64,000 nt of DNA. Source: UBA1181 sp045617845. GTDB lineage: Bacteria; Bacteroidota; Bacteroidia; Bacteroidales; Paludibacteraceae. The notes beneath the pieces are model-generated. The model did not search any database. It saw nothing but the letters and a program-made list of their open reading frames with translations, and had not been told where the DNA came from. Position numbers and translations under genes: made by a program. The DNA lies in the NCBI GenBank assembly GCA_045617845.1, contig JAZLJL010000084.1, positions 1-64,000 of the forward strand, given 5' to 3'. Each line of letters starts with the position of its first letter. Position 1 is the stretch's first letter. Shown here one piece after another: positions 43,284 to 53,700 of the stretch.

Positions 43284-44759
43284 ATGTTACAACAGAAACT
43301 GCAGCAAAAACTGCAAATGAAGCTTTCCCCGCAGCAGATCCAGACGATTAAGCTGCTGGAGATCCCTACGCTCGAACTAGAAGAACGTATCAGGCAAGAA
43401 GTGGAGGATAACCCCGCTCTCGAAATCGTGGACGACCCTATAACTTCCAATAATACCGACACAAGGGAAAAGAACGAGGAAGGTGAGGAAGCGGACGATA
43501 ACTTCGACGAACATGACTTCGATAAAGACAGTTACCTAAACGACTATAAAAGTGAGGATGACATTCCGGAATACGCTTTGGAAGAGCAATCCAGACAAGA
43601 AGCCCAAAGGGAAGGCGTCTCTTTCCTCAACGGAGAAACGCTGCAAGAGCACTTGATCAACCAATTGAGATTCCACACCACTTCGAACGAACTGAAAGAG
43701 GCGACTGAATATGTGATCGGGAACATCGATGAGGACGGATACCTAAGGAGGTCGGCCGAATCCATGGTAGACGACTACTCCTTCCAAACCGGTAAAATCA
43801 TTAAAGAATCCCTAGTGGAGGAAGCCATGGCGCTCATCAAGACATTCGACCCTGCCGGCGTCGGCGCCAGCTCGCTCGAAGAGTGCCTCTACCTTCAATT
43901 GGAAAGGAAGACACCGACACCAAAAATCGAAACGGCGAAGCTAATCATCAAAAAATCATTCATAGACCTATCCCAAAAACGATATGACCGAATCATCAAA
44001 GATTTGGATGTCAGCGAAAAAGAGATTAAGGACGCCATGTCCGAAATCATCAAACTGAACCCGAAACCAGGAGGTTCATGGGATAGCTCCATCAGTGGCA
44101 ACAATATCCAAATAACCCCGGACTTCATCGTAGAAAACGAGAACGGGGAACTGGTGTTCTCGTTGAACCAACGCTCCATCCCCGAACTTAACATCAACAG
44201 GAACTTCGCCGAAATGCTCGACGAATACACCAACAACAAAAACAACCAAAGTAAAGAGATGAAGGAAGCGGCTCTCTTCGTCAAACAGAAACTAGACTCC
44301 GCCAAATGGTTCATCAGTGCGATCAAACAACGACACGAAACGTTGCAAAGCGTCATCTGCGCACTGGCTGAGGCACAAAAAGAATTCTTCATCACAGGGG
44401 ACGAAACAAAACTCAAACCGCTTATACTCAAAGATATTGCCGACAAAACAGGGTATGATATCTCCACTATTTCCAGAGTAAGCAACAGCAAGTATGTCCA
44501 AACAGAATTTGGCATCTTCCCGATTAAATATCTATTCACAGACGCCCTGCAAACAAACGATGGGGACGTCATCTCCACAAAAGGAATCAAGACCATCCTC
44601 GAAGAGTGCATCAACAACGAGGATAAGAAAAACCCGCTCACGGACGACCGCCTCATGGAGATACTTGCGTCAAAAGGATATACGATCGCAAGACGTACTG
44701 TGGCAAAATATAGGGAACAATTGAACTTCCCCGTCGCAAGACTACGTAAAGAATTATGA
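43284..44759 (+). CDS. rpoN: RNA polymerase sigma-54 factor
   Basis: 491 residues from the ATG at 43284; the frame also opens at a TTG (43275), three residues earlier, which is less likely. Region I is the glutamine/leucine-rich head (MLQQKLQQKLQMKLSPQQIQ), followed by the acidic region II, a core-binding domain, a helix-turn-helix near residues 370-390 (IADKTGYDISTISRVSNSK), and the RpoN box ARRTVAKYRE near the C terminus. It would direct transcription from -24/-12 promoters with an enhancer-binding activator, none of which is encoded in this window. A small membrane protein gene follows by 24 bp. Confidence 0.96.
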   Translation: MLQQKLQQKLQMKLSPQQIQTIKLLEIPTLELEERIRQEVEDNPALEIVDDPITSNNTDTREKNEEGEEADDNFDEHDFDKDSYLNDYKSEDDIPEYALEEQSRQEAQREGVSFLNGETLQEHLINQLRFHTTSNELKEATEYVIGNIDEDGYLRRSAESMVDDYSFQTGKIIKESLVEEAMALIKTFDPAGVGASSLEECLYLQLERKTPTPKIETAKLIIKKSFIDLSQKRYDRIIKDLDVSEKEIKDAMSEIIKLNPKPGGSWDSSISGNNIQITPDFIVENENGELVFSLNQRSIPELNINRNFAEMLDEYTNNKNNQSKEMKEAALFVKQKLDSAKWFISAIKQRHETLQSVICALAEAQKEFFITGDETKLKPLILKDIADKTGYDISTISRVSNSKYVQTEFGIFPIKYLFTDALQTNDGDVISTKGIKTILEECINNEDKKNPLTDDRLMEILASKGYTIARRTVAKYREQLNFPVARLRKEL

Positions 44760-44783
44760 CAAACACTTAAAACGAAGGATATT

Positions 44784-45602
44784 ATGGAGATGGAAAATAG
44801 ACAAGAGTCCTATGAGGAGAAGATAAGCCACAACGAGGACCAATTAGACGGGAAGGCGCACAATAACGAGCAAAATGGCAACGATCCTTCCCCAAAACAC
44901 ACATTGGACGACATATCGGAAAAGACAAAAGCGATCCAACAAAAAAAGAAAAGGAAAAAAAGACAAAAGAAAATTTTCAAGAACATTGCGAAGGCTATTT
45001 CATTCATTTTCTTTCCTCTCCTAATTCCGGTCTATGGGACACTTATGTTATTCAACATGAAACTCTTTTCGTATTATCCCACCCAATATGTAGCCTCTGC
45101 AAGGAATACCATTTTCATCTTTGGCATCATCTTCCCTTGCGTCATGTTCGTCATACTGAAACTTTTCAAGGCGATTTCCGATATACGGGTACCAAGAAAA
45201 GAGGAGCGTCTCATCCCGTTTTTAGTCATAGGTCTCTGTTACCTCTACTGCGCATACATGCTCTACCATTACGCCATGCCATTATGGGTAATCAATATGA
45301 TTCTCAGCGTATCGATCGTCATCTTTTTGGAATCGGTCATTTCTCAATTCTGGAGAATTAGCGGACATGCGACCAGCATGGGAATGCTTATCGGCGCCAT
45401 CATGGTAACATCGTATTGCACATACACGAACCTCTGCTTCCTGCTCTGCCTCTTCTTCGTAATAGCGGGCATTGTGGCTAGCGCGAGATTATATCTTAAA
45501 AGGCATACGCTAGCTCAATTATTAGTCGGGTTCTTTTTCGGCTTGTGTAGCGTTATTTTAGTGTCCATCTTAAATCCAGGTCGGATATTTAGGTTATTTT
45601 GA
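44784..45602 (+). CDS. PAP2-like membrane protein
   Basis: 272 residues. A charged, lysine-rich N-terminal tail (KKKRKKRQKKIFKNIAKAI) precedes about six helices. ISGHATSMG and SARLYLKRHTLAQLLVG match motifs two and three of the PAP2 phosphatase family (SGH and SR....H); motif one is weak (RVPRKEERLIP). It may dephosphorylate a lipid pyrophosphate such as undecaprenyl-PP, but the missing first motif makes activity uncertain. It follows rpoN and overlaps tail to tail by 9 bp with the minus-strand nuclease. Confidence 0.75.
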   Translation: MEMENRQESYEEKISHNEDQLDGKAHNNEQNGNDPSPKHTLDDISEKTKAIQQKKKRKKRQKKIFKNIAKAISFIFFPLLIPVYGTLMLFNMKLFSYYPTQYVASARNTIFIFGIIFPCVMFVILKLFKAISDIRVPRKEERLIPFLVIGLCYLYCAYMLYHYAMPLWVINMILSVSIVIFLESVISQFWRISGHATSMGMLIGAIMVTSYCTYTNLCFLLCLFFVIAGIVASARLYLKRHTLAQLLVGFFFGLCSVILVSILNPGRIFRLF

Positions 45603-48557
45603 TTCGATCTTTTTCCCTTTGCATAATTCGACAAACGAGCAACAAGAACAATTATCCACATCCTTCGTTTGCGTAAAAGGCTGTTCGGGGCTAAAAATCA
45701 CACGCATTAACTCCACAAGGTTCGCCTCAATCTCATTACAGTCTTCCGAGGATAATGAGGTGTAGTTTTTCTTCGTTTGTTTATTAGAGACAAGATTGAA
45801 ATCCGATTCTTTATTACGCGTAAATAACAAAGAAGGTGTGACAGACATGTTCTTCTCGATAGTACAGATATAGGCATATAGGAACACCTGTAACGCATAT
45901 GACTTATACTTTTCACCACTATGGGAAAATAAAGAAGAAAGATCATCTATCTTAATGTTCGACGTTGGAGCCGCCCCTGTCTTATAGTCGACCACACGCC
46001 ATGTCTTGTCTGACTCTTCCTGCAAGCGGTCGATGATTCCACCTATCTTGAAGCGCATTCCATCCACCTCAAAAGGATGGTCAAATTCATTCGTCTCCAG
46101 ACCGATGATCCGGAAAGGGACACAATTATTACTATCAATCTTCAACGTGTTTTTCACATAGTTGACCACGACCATCCGCGTCAACAATTGTTTACCCGTG
46201 AACGAGATAGGCAACCCTTCCCCCACCTTAAAGAACTCCTTCCTAAAAGCATCATCCACAACAGACTCCAGTGCCTTATCGTTCAACGACTCAATATCGG
46301 CAATATCAATTTCATCATGCCCAAAACGCTCATAAATATTCTGCATTGACGCATGGAAAATAAGACCCAATAACCTATGATCCACTTCATCGTTAAACTC
46401 TTCCTGTTCCCTAAGGTCCAACACATAGGAAAAATAGAATTTCATCGGACAGGTAATGTATTGGTTCAACACAGAAGGTGTTAAAGGACGAGCCTGGGAA
46501 TTGATCGAAAAATCAAACATAGAACGCAATTTCTTAATCGCGTCCTCGCTCTTCTGCACGACAATGGACTTAGGGGAAGCTATCTCGATATCAGAACGCA
46601 AATCAAATAACTGCATTTCCTTGCCAGACTCAGCCATCAACTGCATCAAGAAACGGCTCATCTGCCCTTTGGATCCGCCACTGGTATCGGTGCAATAAAG
46701 GAATGTGACATTTTCGGCGCGTTGCAAGAGGCGATAGAAATAGTAGGCATACAAGGAATTCTTATGTTCTATAGTGGTCATACCGAACCCACGTCGTAGA
46801 TTATGCGGAATGAAAGAAGATTCTCCTCCGCCCTTCGGCAATACTCCCTCATTGACAGAAAGCATCACCACATTTTTGAAATCCAAATTACGGGTCTCAA
46901 GGAAACCCATCACCTGCATTCCTTTCACAGGCTCACCAGAGAAAGGCACAGACGTGGAAGAGAGCATCCTCTCCAGGAGTTTTCCCATCGTCTGGATAGA
47001 AACCTTCAACTCACCTCTTTCTGTCAAGACAGACAACCTATTTACTAACGTATAAGCCCGATACAAGGCTTCCTTATACAAAGCGTCGTATACGGTCGGT
47101 TCTAGGATTTCGGTATTCGTCGCACCTTCTTCCCCACCATCGCATTTCCTGTAATAAGAAGCGACTTTCTTCAAGACAGCGCACAACCACTTTAATAAAG
47201 AGTAAGAAGGATCTTCATTGGTAGGGTCGATAAATGAAAAGAGCAACTTTAACGAGTCGTTGCGTTTTTTCAAATCAGATACGGCAGGGAAATAGATATG
47301 TTTACTCACAATCTCCTCGTAAAGCGCAACAGAATCCTCAAAAACGATTTGGACATACGAATTACATAAAGTCTCCTTGATGAGACGGAAAGGAACGGTG
47401 CGTGGATTCCCTCCATTCAAAACCACCGAACACTGCATCTCCACCAACGACTTTACCAAGGCGAAAACAGGAGTTTGAATCAATGGCAAACCCATCGTGA
47501 CGTTCAAGTCACCGACTGAGGGAGGGATAGAATGCATGACAGGCAAAAGAAGCGATTCGTCGCACAAAACGACAGCTGTCTCAGCATCGGAATATTTCTT
47601 TTCCTTACATACGGTCAGATAATCATTCAGATATTTCGCTTGCGCATTGTTCGTCGAAGAACTAATGCAAGTAAAACATTTATTCTCTGAACGGAAAGTG
47701 TTAAGGACCGATTTGCTCAACTCATTCGGGAACCTCTCCAAGTTTTGCGCCATAAACGTGGCGGCCTCATGCTTCACATTCGGCATCTCCATGTAATACT
47801 CATCCGTATCCCAATAGAAAAGGGCCTTCCCTGCTTTCTGTAAACGAGAAAAGAGCTCTATCTCACACTTATTCAACACATTAAATCCAATGAAAACATA
47901 CTTATCGGATTTAAATCGACCAACACCTTCCTTCTTCAAAACTTCATCCACCACAGTGCGGTGCAGCATTCCACCATAAGCGAGTCCTTGGGCACGCAAA
48001 TTCTCCCTAAATTCGACATACATCGGAAGAAGTGCATTCCACAAAGCCATGAACTTCCTTTTCAACATCGTCTTGTCATCCACGGAAAAATTACGGAAGA
48101 AATGACGTATCGATTCTATCTGTTCTTCGGACAGGAAACTGAAATCATCGTCCATCTTCGCCAAATCCGAAATATTCCGGAATAAAAGTTCGGCGGAGAC
48201 AAGGTTATTATCCACATCCTCAAAATCGCTCAAGATAACCTCACCCCAAAAATAAAAAGCATCCATGGTCTCAGGCTCGACACCCAACTCCCGCCAATCG
48301 ATATTGTTCGAATATGCCTTATAGAGGTCACAGACCAATTTGACATCATCCGCCACCTGTAAATCCGTACAGGAGGCGAACAAATCCTGAATCGTGGTAT
48401 AAGAAGGTGACCAAATAGGCTTATCAATGCTCCTCACCAAATAATTGTTAAAGAACAGCCTAGCGCGATTATTAGGGAATACGACCGTCAACCGAGAGAG
48501 TTCACTGCCGAATTTGGCGGTCAAATTTTCCGCGACAAGTTGTAGGAACGGGACCAT
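45594..48557 (-). CDS. AddB-like iron-sulfur PD-(D/E)XK exonuclease
   Basis: 987 residues. The helicase-like N-terminal part (VVFPNNRARLFFNNYLV) and UvrD-like segments (MQVMGFLETRNLDFKNVVML) lead to a C-terminal RecB-type nuclease: HRLLGLIFHASMQNIYE, FKIGGIIDRLQEE and RVVDYKTG carry the His, Asp and D-x-K catalytic residues. Four cysteines frame the nuclease as in AddB: CPMKFYF ahead of it and CSCCSFVELC behind it, a [4Fe-4S] staple. A partner AddA-like UvrD/RecB subunit is expected but not in this window. It probably works in double-strand break resection. Confidence 0.85.
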   Translation of the reverse strand: MVPFLQLVAENLTAKFGSELSRLTVVFPNNRARLFFNNYLVRSIDKPIWSPSYTTIQDLFASCTDLQVADDVKLVCDLYKAYSNNIDWRELGVEPETMDAFYFWGEVILSDFEDVDNNLVSAELLFRNISDLAKMDDDFSFLSEEQIESIRHFFRNFSVDDKTMLKRKFMALWNALLPMYVEFRENLRAQGLAYGGMLHRTVVDEVLKKEGVGRFKSDKYVFIGFNVLNKCEIELFSRLQKAGKALFYWDTDEYYMEMPNVKHEAATFMAQNLERFPNELSKSVLNTFRSENKCFTCISSSTNNAQAKYLNDYLTVCKEKKYSDAETAVVLCDESLLLPVMHSIPPSVGDLNVTMGLPLIQTPVFALVKSLVEMQCSVVLNGGNPRTVPFRLIKETLCNSYVQIVFEDSVALYEEIVSKHIYFPAVSDLKKRNDSLKLLFSFIDPTNEDPSYSLLKWLCAVLKKVASYYRKCDGGEEGATNTEILEPTVYDALYKEALYRAYTLVNRLSVLTERGELKVSIQTMGKLLERMLSSTSVPFSGEPVKGMQVMGFLETRNLDFKNVVMLSVNEGVLPKGGGESSFIPHNLRRGFGMTTIEHKNSLYAYYFYRLLQRAENVTFLYCTDTSGGSKGQMSRFLMQLMAESGKEMQLFDLRSDIEIASPKSIVVQKSEDAIKKLRSMFDFSINSQARPLTPSVLNQYITCPMKFYFSYVLDLREQEEFNDEVDHRLLGLIFHASMQNIYERFGHDEIDIADIESLNDKALESVVDDAFRKEFFKVGEGLPISFTGKQLLTRMVVVNYVKNTLKIDSNNCVPFRIIGLETNEFDHPFEVDGMRFKIGGIIDRLQEESDKTWRVVDYKTGAAPTSNIKIDDLSSLFSHSGEKYKSYALQVFLYAYICTIEKNMSVTPSLLFTRNKESDFNLVSNKQTKKNYTSLSSEDCNEIEANLVELMRVIFSPEQPFTQTKDVDNCSCCSFVELCKGKKIESK

Positions 48558-48577
48558 ATCAGCAAAAAAGAGAAAGA

Positions 48578-49819
48578 TTAACTTCTTACTTGACCATCAC
48601 CCTTGATAATCCATTTATAGGTGGTGAGCTCTTCGAGCGCCATAGGTCCGCGCGCATGCATTTTCTGCGTGGAGATACCGATTTCGGCACCCAATCCGAA
48701 TTGTGCGCCGTCGGTCCATGCCGTCGTCGTGTTCGTATAGACACAAGCCGCATCCACCATCAAGTCGAACTTAGCAATGGAAGCGTCATCCTTGCTAATG
48801 ATCGCCTCGCTATGCTTGGAACTATATTGAGAGATGTGATCCAAAGCAGCGTCCAAAGAATTGACGGTTTTAATGGACATCTTATAATCCAAGAACTCCT
48901 TTCCGAAAGATTCGGCAGTCGCATGCTCCAAATAAGGATACTTACCCGCCAAAGCCGCATATGCAAGATCATCGGCATAAATAACCACATTCTTCGTAGC
49001 CATTCTTTCGCAGACAACCGGAAGATCGGACAGTCTCTTTTCATGGACGATAAGACAATCCAAAGCGTTGCAAACGCTCACTCGACGAGTCTTAGCATTA
49101 AAGACCACATCCTGAGCTGTCTTCAAATCGCCGCTTTCATCGAGGAAAATATGGCATACGCCAGCTCCCGTCTCAATGACCGGGATATGGGCATTCTGAC
49201 GCACAAAGTTTATCAATCCGGCACTTCCCCTAGGAATAATCATATCCACATAGCCAACCGCATTAAGCAGTTCGCCGGTTGACTCCCGTCCAGCAGGCAA
49301 GAGAGCCACGATATCCTCAGAAACACCCATCCGACGTAATACGGAATGAATGATGCCGACAATCGCGGTATTAGAGTTATGGGCATCTGTACCGCCCTTC
49401 AAGACACATGCGTTTCCGGACTTCAAACAAATGGAGAAGACATCGAAACTGACATTAGGACGTGCCTCGTAGATGACGCCAATCACACCGAAAGGCACAC
49501 TGATTCGCCGCAACCACAAACCATTCGGACGATGCACATCCTTCAATACCTTACCCAATGGAGACGGTAGGCTAGCCACATTCCTGATATCCGATGCGAT
49601 TCCCGCAATGCGTTCTTTGGTTAACATCAAACGGTCATACATCGGATTAGACTTTTCCATCTTATCCAAATCCTTCTGATTCTCCGACAAAAGATAGTCG
49701 GTTTGCTTCTCTGCCTCATCGGCTACCGCCAACAACACCTCGTTAATCTTCGCGTCGCCAAGACCATTTAGCGTCTTGGAAGCGTCACGTACAGCGGTGA
49801 ATAATTCAGTCATTTCCAT
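48578..49819 (-). CDS. proA: Gamma-glutamyl phosphate reductase (glutamate-5-semialdehyde dehydrogenase)
   Basis: 413 residues, normal length. It reduces gamma-glutamyl phosphate to glutamate-5-semialdehyde with NADPH in proline synthesis. The aldehyde-dehydrogenase fold shows IPFGVIGVIYEARPN-like (VPFGVIGVIYEARPNV at about 108-123), KGGTDAHNSN, and the catalytic cysteine segment RRVSVCNALDCLIVH (about 240-254). No proB neighbour is seen, so the pathway is split. It has a minus-strand promoter at 49853-49860. Confidence 0.97.
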   Translation of the reverse strand: MEMTELFTAVRDASKTLNGLGDAKINEVLLAVADEAEKQTDYLLSENQKDLDKMEKSNPMYDRLMLTKERIAGIASDIRNVASLPSPLGKVLKDVHRPNGLWLRRISVPFGVIGVIYEARPNVSFDVFSICLKSGNACVLKGGTDAHNSNTAIVGIIHSVLRRMGVSEDIVALLPAGRESTGELLNAVGYVDMIIPRGSAGLINFVRQNAHIPVIETGAGVCHIFLDESGDLKTAQDVVFNAKTRRVSVCNALDCLIVHEKRLSDLPVVCERMATKNVVIYADDLAYAALAGKYPYLEHATAESFGKEFLDYKMSIKTVNSLDAALDHISQYSSKHSEAIISKDDASIAKFDLMVDAACVYTNTTTAWTDGAQFGLGAEIGISTQKMHARGPMALEELTTYKWIIKGDGQVRS

Positions 49820-49852
49820 TGTGGTATATATATTAATTCATAATGCTTTATT

Positions 49853-49860
49853 GCAAATTT
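49853..49860 (-). promoter_or_regulatory. -7 box for proA
   Basis: TAAATTTG on the minus strand, about 35 bp before the proA start at 49819. Confidence 0.45.
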
Positions 49861-49902
49861 ACGATTTCAATCAAAATAATAAAAACGGGAATCACAAAAG
49901 TT

Positions 49903-50637
49903 TTATTCTTCACCCAAAGCCATTTGCGACAATGAGGACAGAACATGGAAAGCTATGAAATTCCCAAATGTGGCAGGCATATAAGAGATGGTGCCTACTG
50001 TCGATACCTTATTCTCTTCCTGTACCATCAAAACAGCCTTTTCATCGGGTAATTCGGAGCTAAACACCACCTTGAAACCCTTCTTTATGCCAAGTTTCCC
50101 CAAACGCTTCCGAACTGCTTTCGCCAAAGTGCAATTATAAGATTTGGAAATATCCGCGATCTGAATCTTAGTGATGTCGCTCTTTGCGCCCGCACCCATC
50201 GACGAAACGAGAGGCAGACGGCGTTCCATAGCACATTGGATAAGATAGACCTTCGGACTCAAGGTATCGATGGCGTCCACCACGAAATCGTAATGGGCCT
50301 CATCCAACAATTGAGGGATCAATTCATCCTTCAGAAAAACGGCATGGACATGAAGGTTCAACTCAGGATTGATGTCGAGAAGACGCTTCCGGAGAACTTC
50401 GGTCTTATCCATCCCCAACGTTGAATGCAAAGCCACCAACTGACGGTTGATATTGCTTTCGCTCACCTTGTCGGCGTCAACGATGGTGATCTCGCCGACA
50501 CCACCTCTCACAAGCATCTCTGCCGCATATGCGCCGACACCGCCAACACCTACGACCAGTACATGTCTCTTCTCCAGAGAAGCCATTACTGTTTCACCTA
50601 AAAGGAGCTTCGTCCTGACTTGCCATTCCTTATCCAT
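49903..50637 (-). CDS. tcdA: tRNA threonylcarbamoyladenosine dehydratase (ThiF/E1-like)
   Basis: 244 residues from the ATG at 50637 (MDKEWQVRTKLLLGE); the frame runs further upstream to 50733 with no signature. The Rossmann motif VVGVGGVGAYAAEML and DADKVSESNINRQ, plus the later YDFVVDAID and catalytic-loop equivalents (SSMGAGAKSDITKIQ), mark the E1-like TcdA/CsdL family. It cyclises t6A at tRNA position 37 to ct6A with ATP. A TAACTTTG -7 box lies 18 bp upstream (50655-50662, minus strand). Confidence 0.9.
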   Translation of the reverse strand: MDKEWQVRTKLLLGETVMASLEKRHVLVVGVGGVGAYAAEMLVRGGVGEITIVDADKVSESNINRQLVALHSTLGMDKTEVLRKRLLDINPELNLHVHAVFLKDELIPQLLDEAHYDFVVDAIDTLSPKVYLIQCAMERRLPLVSSMGAGAKSDITKIQIADISKSYNCTLAKAVRKRLGKLGIKKGFKVVFSSELPDEKAVLMVQEENKVSTVGTISYMPATFGNFIAFHVLSSLSQMALGEE

Positions 50638-50765
50638 CTTAATTAAAGTTTGGGACAAAGTTAAGAAATAATCACCTGCACGGAATATCAAGGCGCACGA
50701 AAAAAGCGAAGGGGTGTGGGGCATATGGCTCACACATCGTCGCCTTAAAAATTTTATTTAATGAA

Positions 50766-53700
50766 TTACTCTTTTACGATGGATTCATCATAAACCTCCT
50801 TATCCGTGGAGATTTCCAAATGATAAACTCCGGAAGAAAGTCCCTTTACATCGATGGATTCGGATGGCTTCACATTCTCCTTCACCATGACCAAACGACC
50901 CAAGTTATCATAAACGAAGAGATCGAAAGAATCCGCGATGTTCACATTCAGGACATCACTGACCGGATTAGGATAGACAGAAACGACAGGTACCATCTCC
51001 TCAGACTCCGTCTCCTCCTCCAAATCTGTCGTAAAACACTCATCGCTGTTACATACTCTAGAACTATTAGCGGTACCCGGAGTAGGAGAGAAGACACGTC
51101 CACCGGAACAATCACCAAATGTCACCCATTCATCACCACCATCACTCAACAAACCATATGACTTATTCTCCTCGGTATATCCATATTCAGCGTCATCGAC
51201 AATATACACATCCTCTCCACATTTCATATTAATCGCAATATACGAGTTAGATGTATTGGACAACTTGAATCCCACATGCAAAGGGCCACGGAAAGACATT
51301 CCATCCGCCCAAACAAGCAACCTGCCCTTAGGCGCCACCTTAGTCTCCTCGTATCCATAAGGAATCATGTACTTCGTACTCTTCCTGGAATTATCAGTCA
51401 AATACATACCCGCAAGATTGATAGTCTCGTCTCCGTCATTGTAAATCTCGAACCAATCAGGATAATTACCATATTCGTCGGCTGTGCCTCCTGTCTTGTT
51501 ATTAGAAGCACAGATCTCATTGATTCTGATGGAAGGTTGCTCACAGTCGCCCAACTTCTCGAAGACAGCGGTCAAAGAGACATCCCCATTCACCTTCACA
51601 TGGTAAACAGGATCGGTAGAGACATATTCTCCTGTGGAAGTAGGAACCGCAGGAGTCCCATAAACGATAGCCTCCTCGAAGGAAAGCTTCAAATCAGAAC
51701 TCTTCGCCTCATGCTGGTGCACCTCCACGGCAAAAACATTCTTACCCTTCACCAATAAAGAGCAAGGAATAACAACAGTCTCAACGGAATCATTTGCCCA
51801 AGTACTGGAGAACTTCGTTCCACTCACTTGGTTCACATCGATATTGCTGTAGGCAACCCTTTGACCATTCACGTAAAGAATATAAGAGTCATCAAAAGTA
51901 ACGCGCGCGACAATCGCCTTCACGTCATCAAGGTCATCCATATCAAACACACTTCTAAAATAAACCGCCGCATAATGGTTACCTGCCTCGCCACTCTCAA
52001 TGACAGTGTTAAAGTCAGAGTCATCACCATCATGATAGCCCATCACACCTGAACCAGGCAACCATGAAGAATCGTCAAAGTCCAAATATCGCCAACTCTT
52101 TGAGGACATACCATCCTTTGAAGTATAACACTTCCACTCCCTGGTTTGGGTATAGGCAAGACTCGTCGTATCAATCGGATCCTCCTCAACGACCACCTCC
52201 GTGTTATTAGATTCGCCCTCGCTCTTCCACCCAAGGAAACGATATCCGACTTGAGGGATAGCCTCAACCGTCAACTCCCTGCCTGAAATATACTTTCCTG
52301 AGAATGAAGAAGAAGGGACAAGGTCACCGTTCATCAAGACATGACATTTTGATGAGCTGGAAGCTAAATTCAGTCTCACTAGGCTACTACCATCGTTCTC
52401 AGGGAAGTTATCCTTATCAAGCATTTGACTGTAAATATAGCCAGGACGATCTTTCGCGAAATCCAACATGATTCGTACTTTCTCCATGTTATCCAATTGA
52501 GCACCATCGAAAGACGCGCAGAACTCTTTTGATACCAATCCGGAAATGCTATCCCAAGTAGCTTCCACATTTTCATACTTCAGAGTGGTACCGAGCTGAA
52601 TCAAATATCTATTTAAGAATTTATCCCTAAAAGTCTTGTTTTTCATCAAATTGGAGAAAATGATGGTTTTCCACTTCGTGTCATCAGTGAAACCTTTATC
52701 TTTATCACCATTAGCCCAATTACTACGGGAACCGGCACCCATCGACCACTGGAACATATCGACAGAAGGGACACAATGGTTACCATTACTTTCGTCATAA
52801 AGTCCCAAACCAAAATCGGTATCAAAAGAGATCCAACGGAAACGACCATTGTTACGCTCCCTCCACATCTTGCAGTTGTTAGCAGGCCAATCTGTATTGA
52901 CGATGAACTGCTCGAAAATTTGGTAGTCGATATACTCATCCATATCCATCAACTTAGAAGCCTTGTCAAAATAATCATCCGCCTCAGGATTATTCGTTGA
53001 AAGGAAATCGACCAAGTAATTGTAGGCGTCAATCGTTCCACAAGTAGGGACAACACCATTTTTGTTCGTAATCTCAATCACATCGATATCCTTCTCGTCC
53101 AAACCATAATTAGATTCGACGAAAGCCTTATTAGTACGTTCACGCAATCCCATCAAACCTTTATATTCACCATTCAAGAAAAAAGCCACAGGTTGATAAG
53201 CTTGGTAGTCTATATTCATATGCTTCGCAATGGACTGCATAAAGCCATCTCGGCAACGGATATAACGCTCTTCGTGCCCATTTCCACCATTCCTGAGTTG
53301 CAAAGACTTATATTCGTTCCCAATCTTATCCGAGAAAAAGTCGTACTCCAACTTGGTATTCTTATTGCCCATACGATTACCCGCCTTGATCTTCAAAGAC
53401 TTGACATCGTACTTACGGGAACAACCGCCCATGACCTGGATATCCACCTCATGGGACAAAACACGTTGGTTATTGACAATATACTCGAAATTGGCAGGAC
53501 GAGCCCAATCCATCACATAATTAAGTTTCCTGTCAGGGAGACAAGAAGTATGTGGATTTTCAGAATATTCATTATACTCAGCACCATCCGTATAGATACC
53601 AGTCACGTCATTATCCAGGTTTTCCTTATCAGTCACGATGGACACAATAGGCAAAGTGAAACCGGAAGAACAATTGTTATGTTTCTCGTCCACGAAAAGG

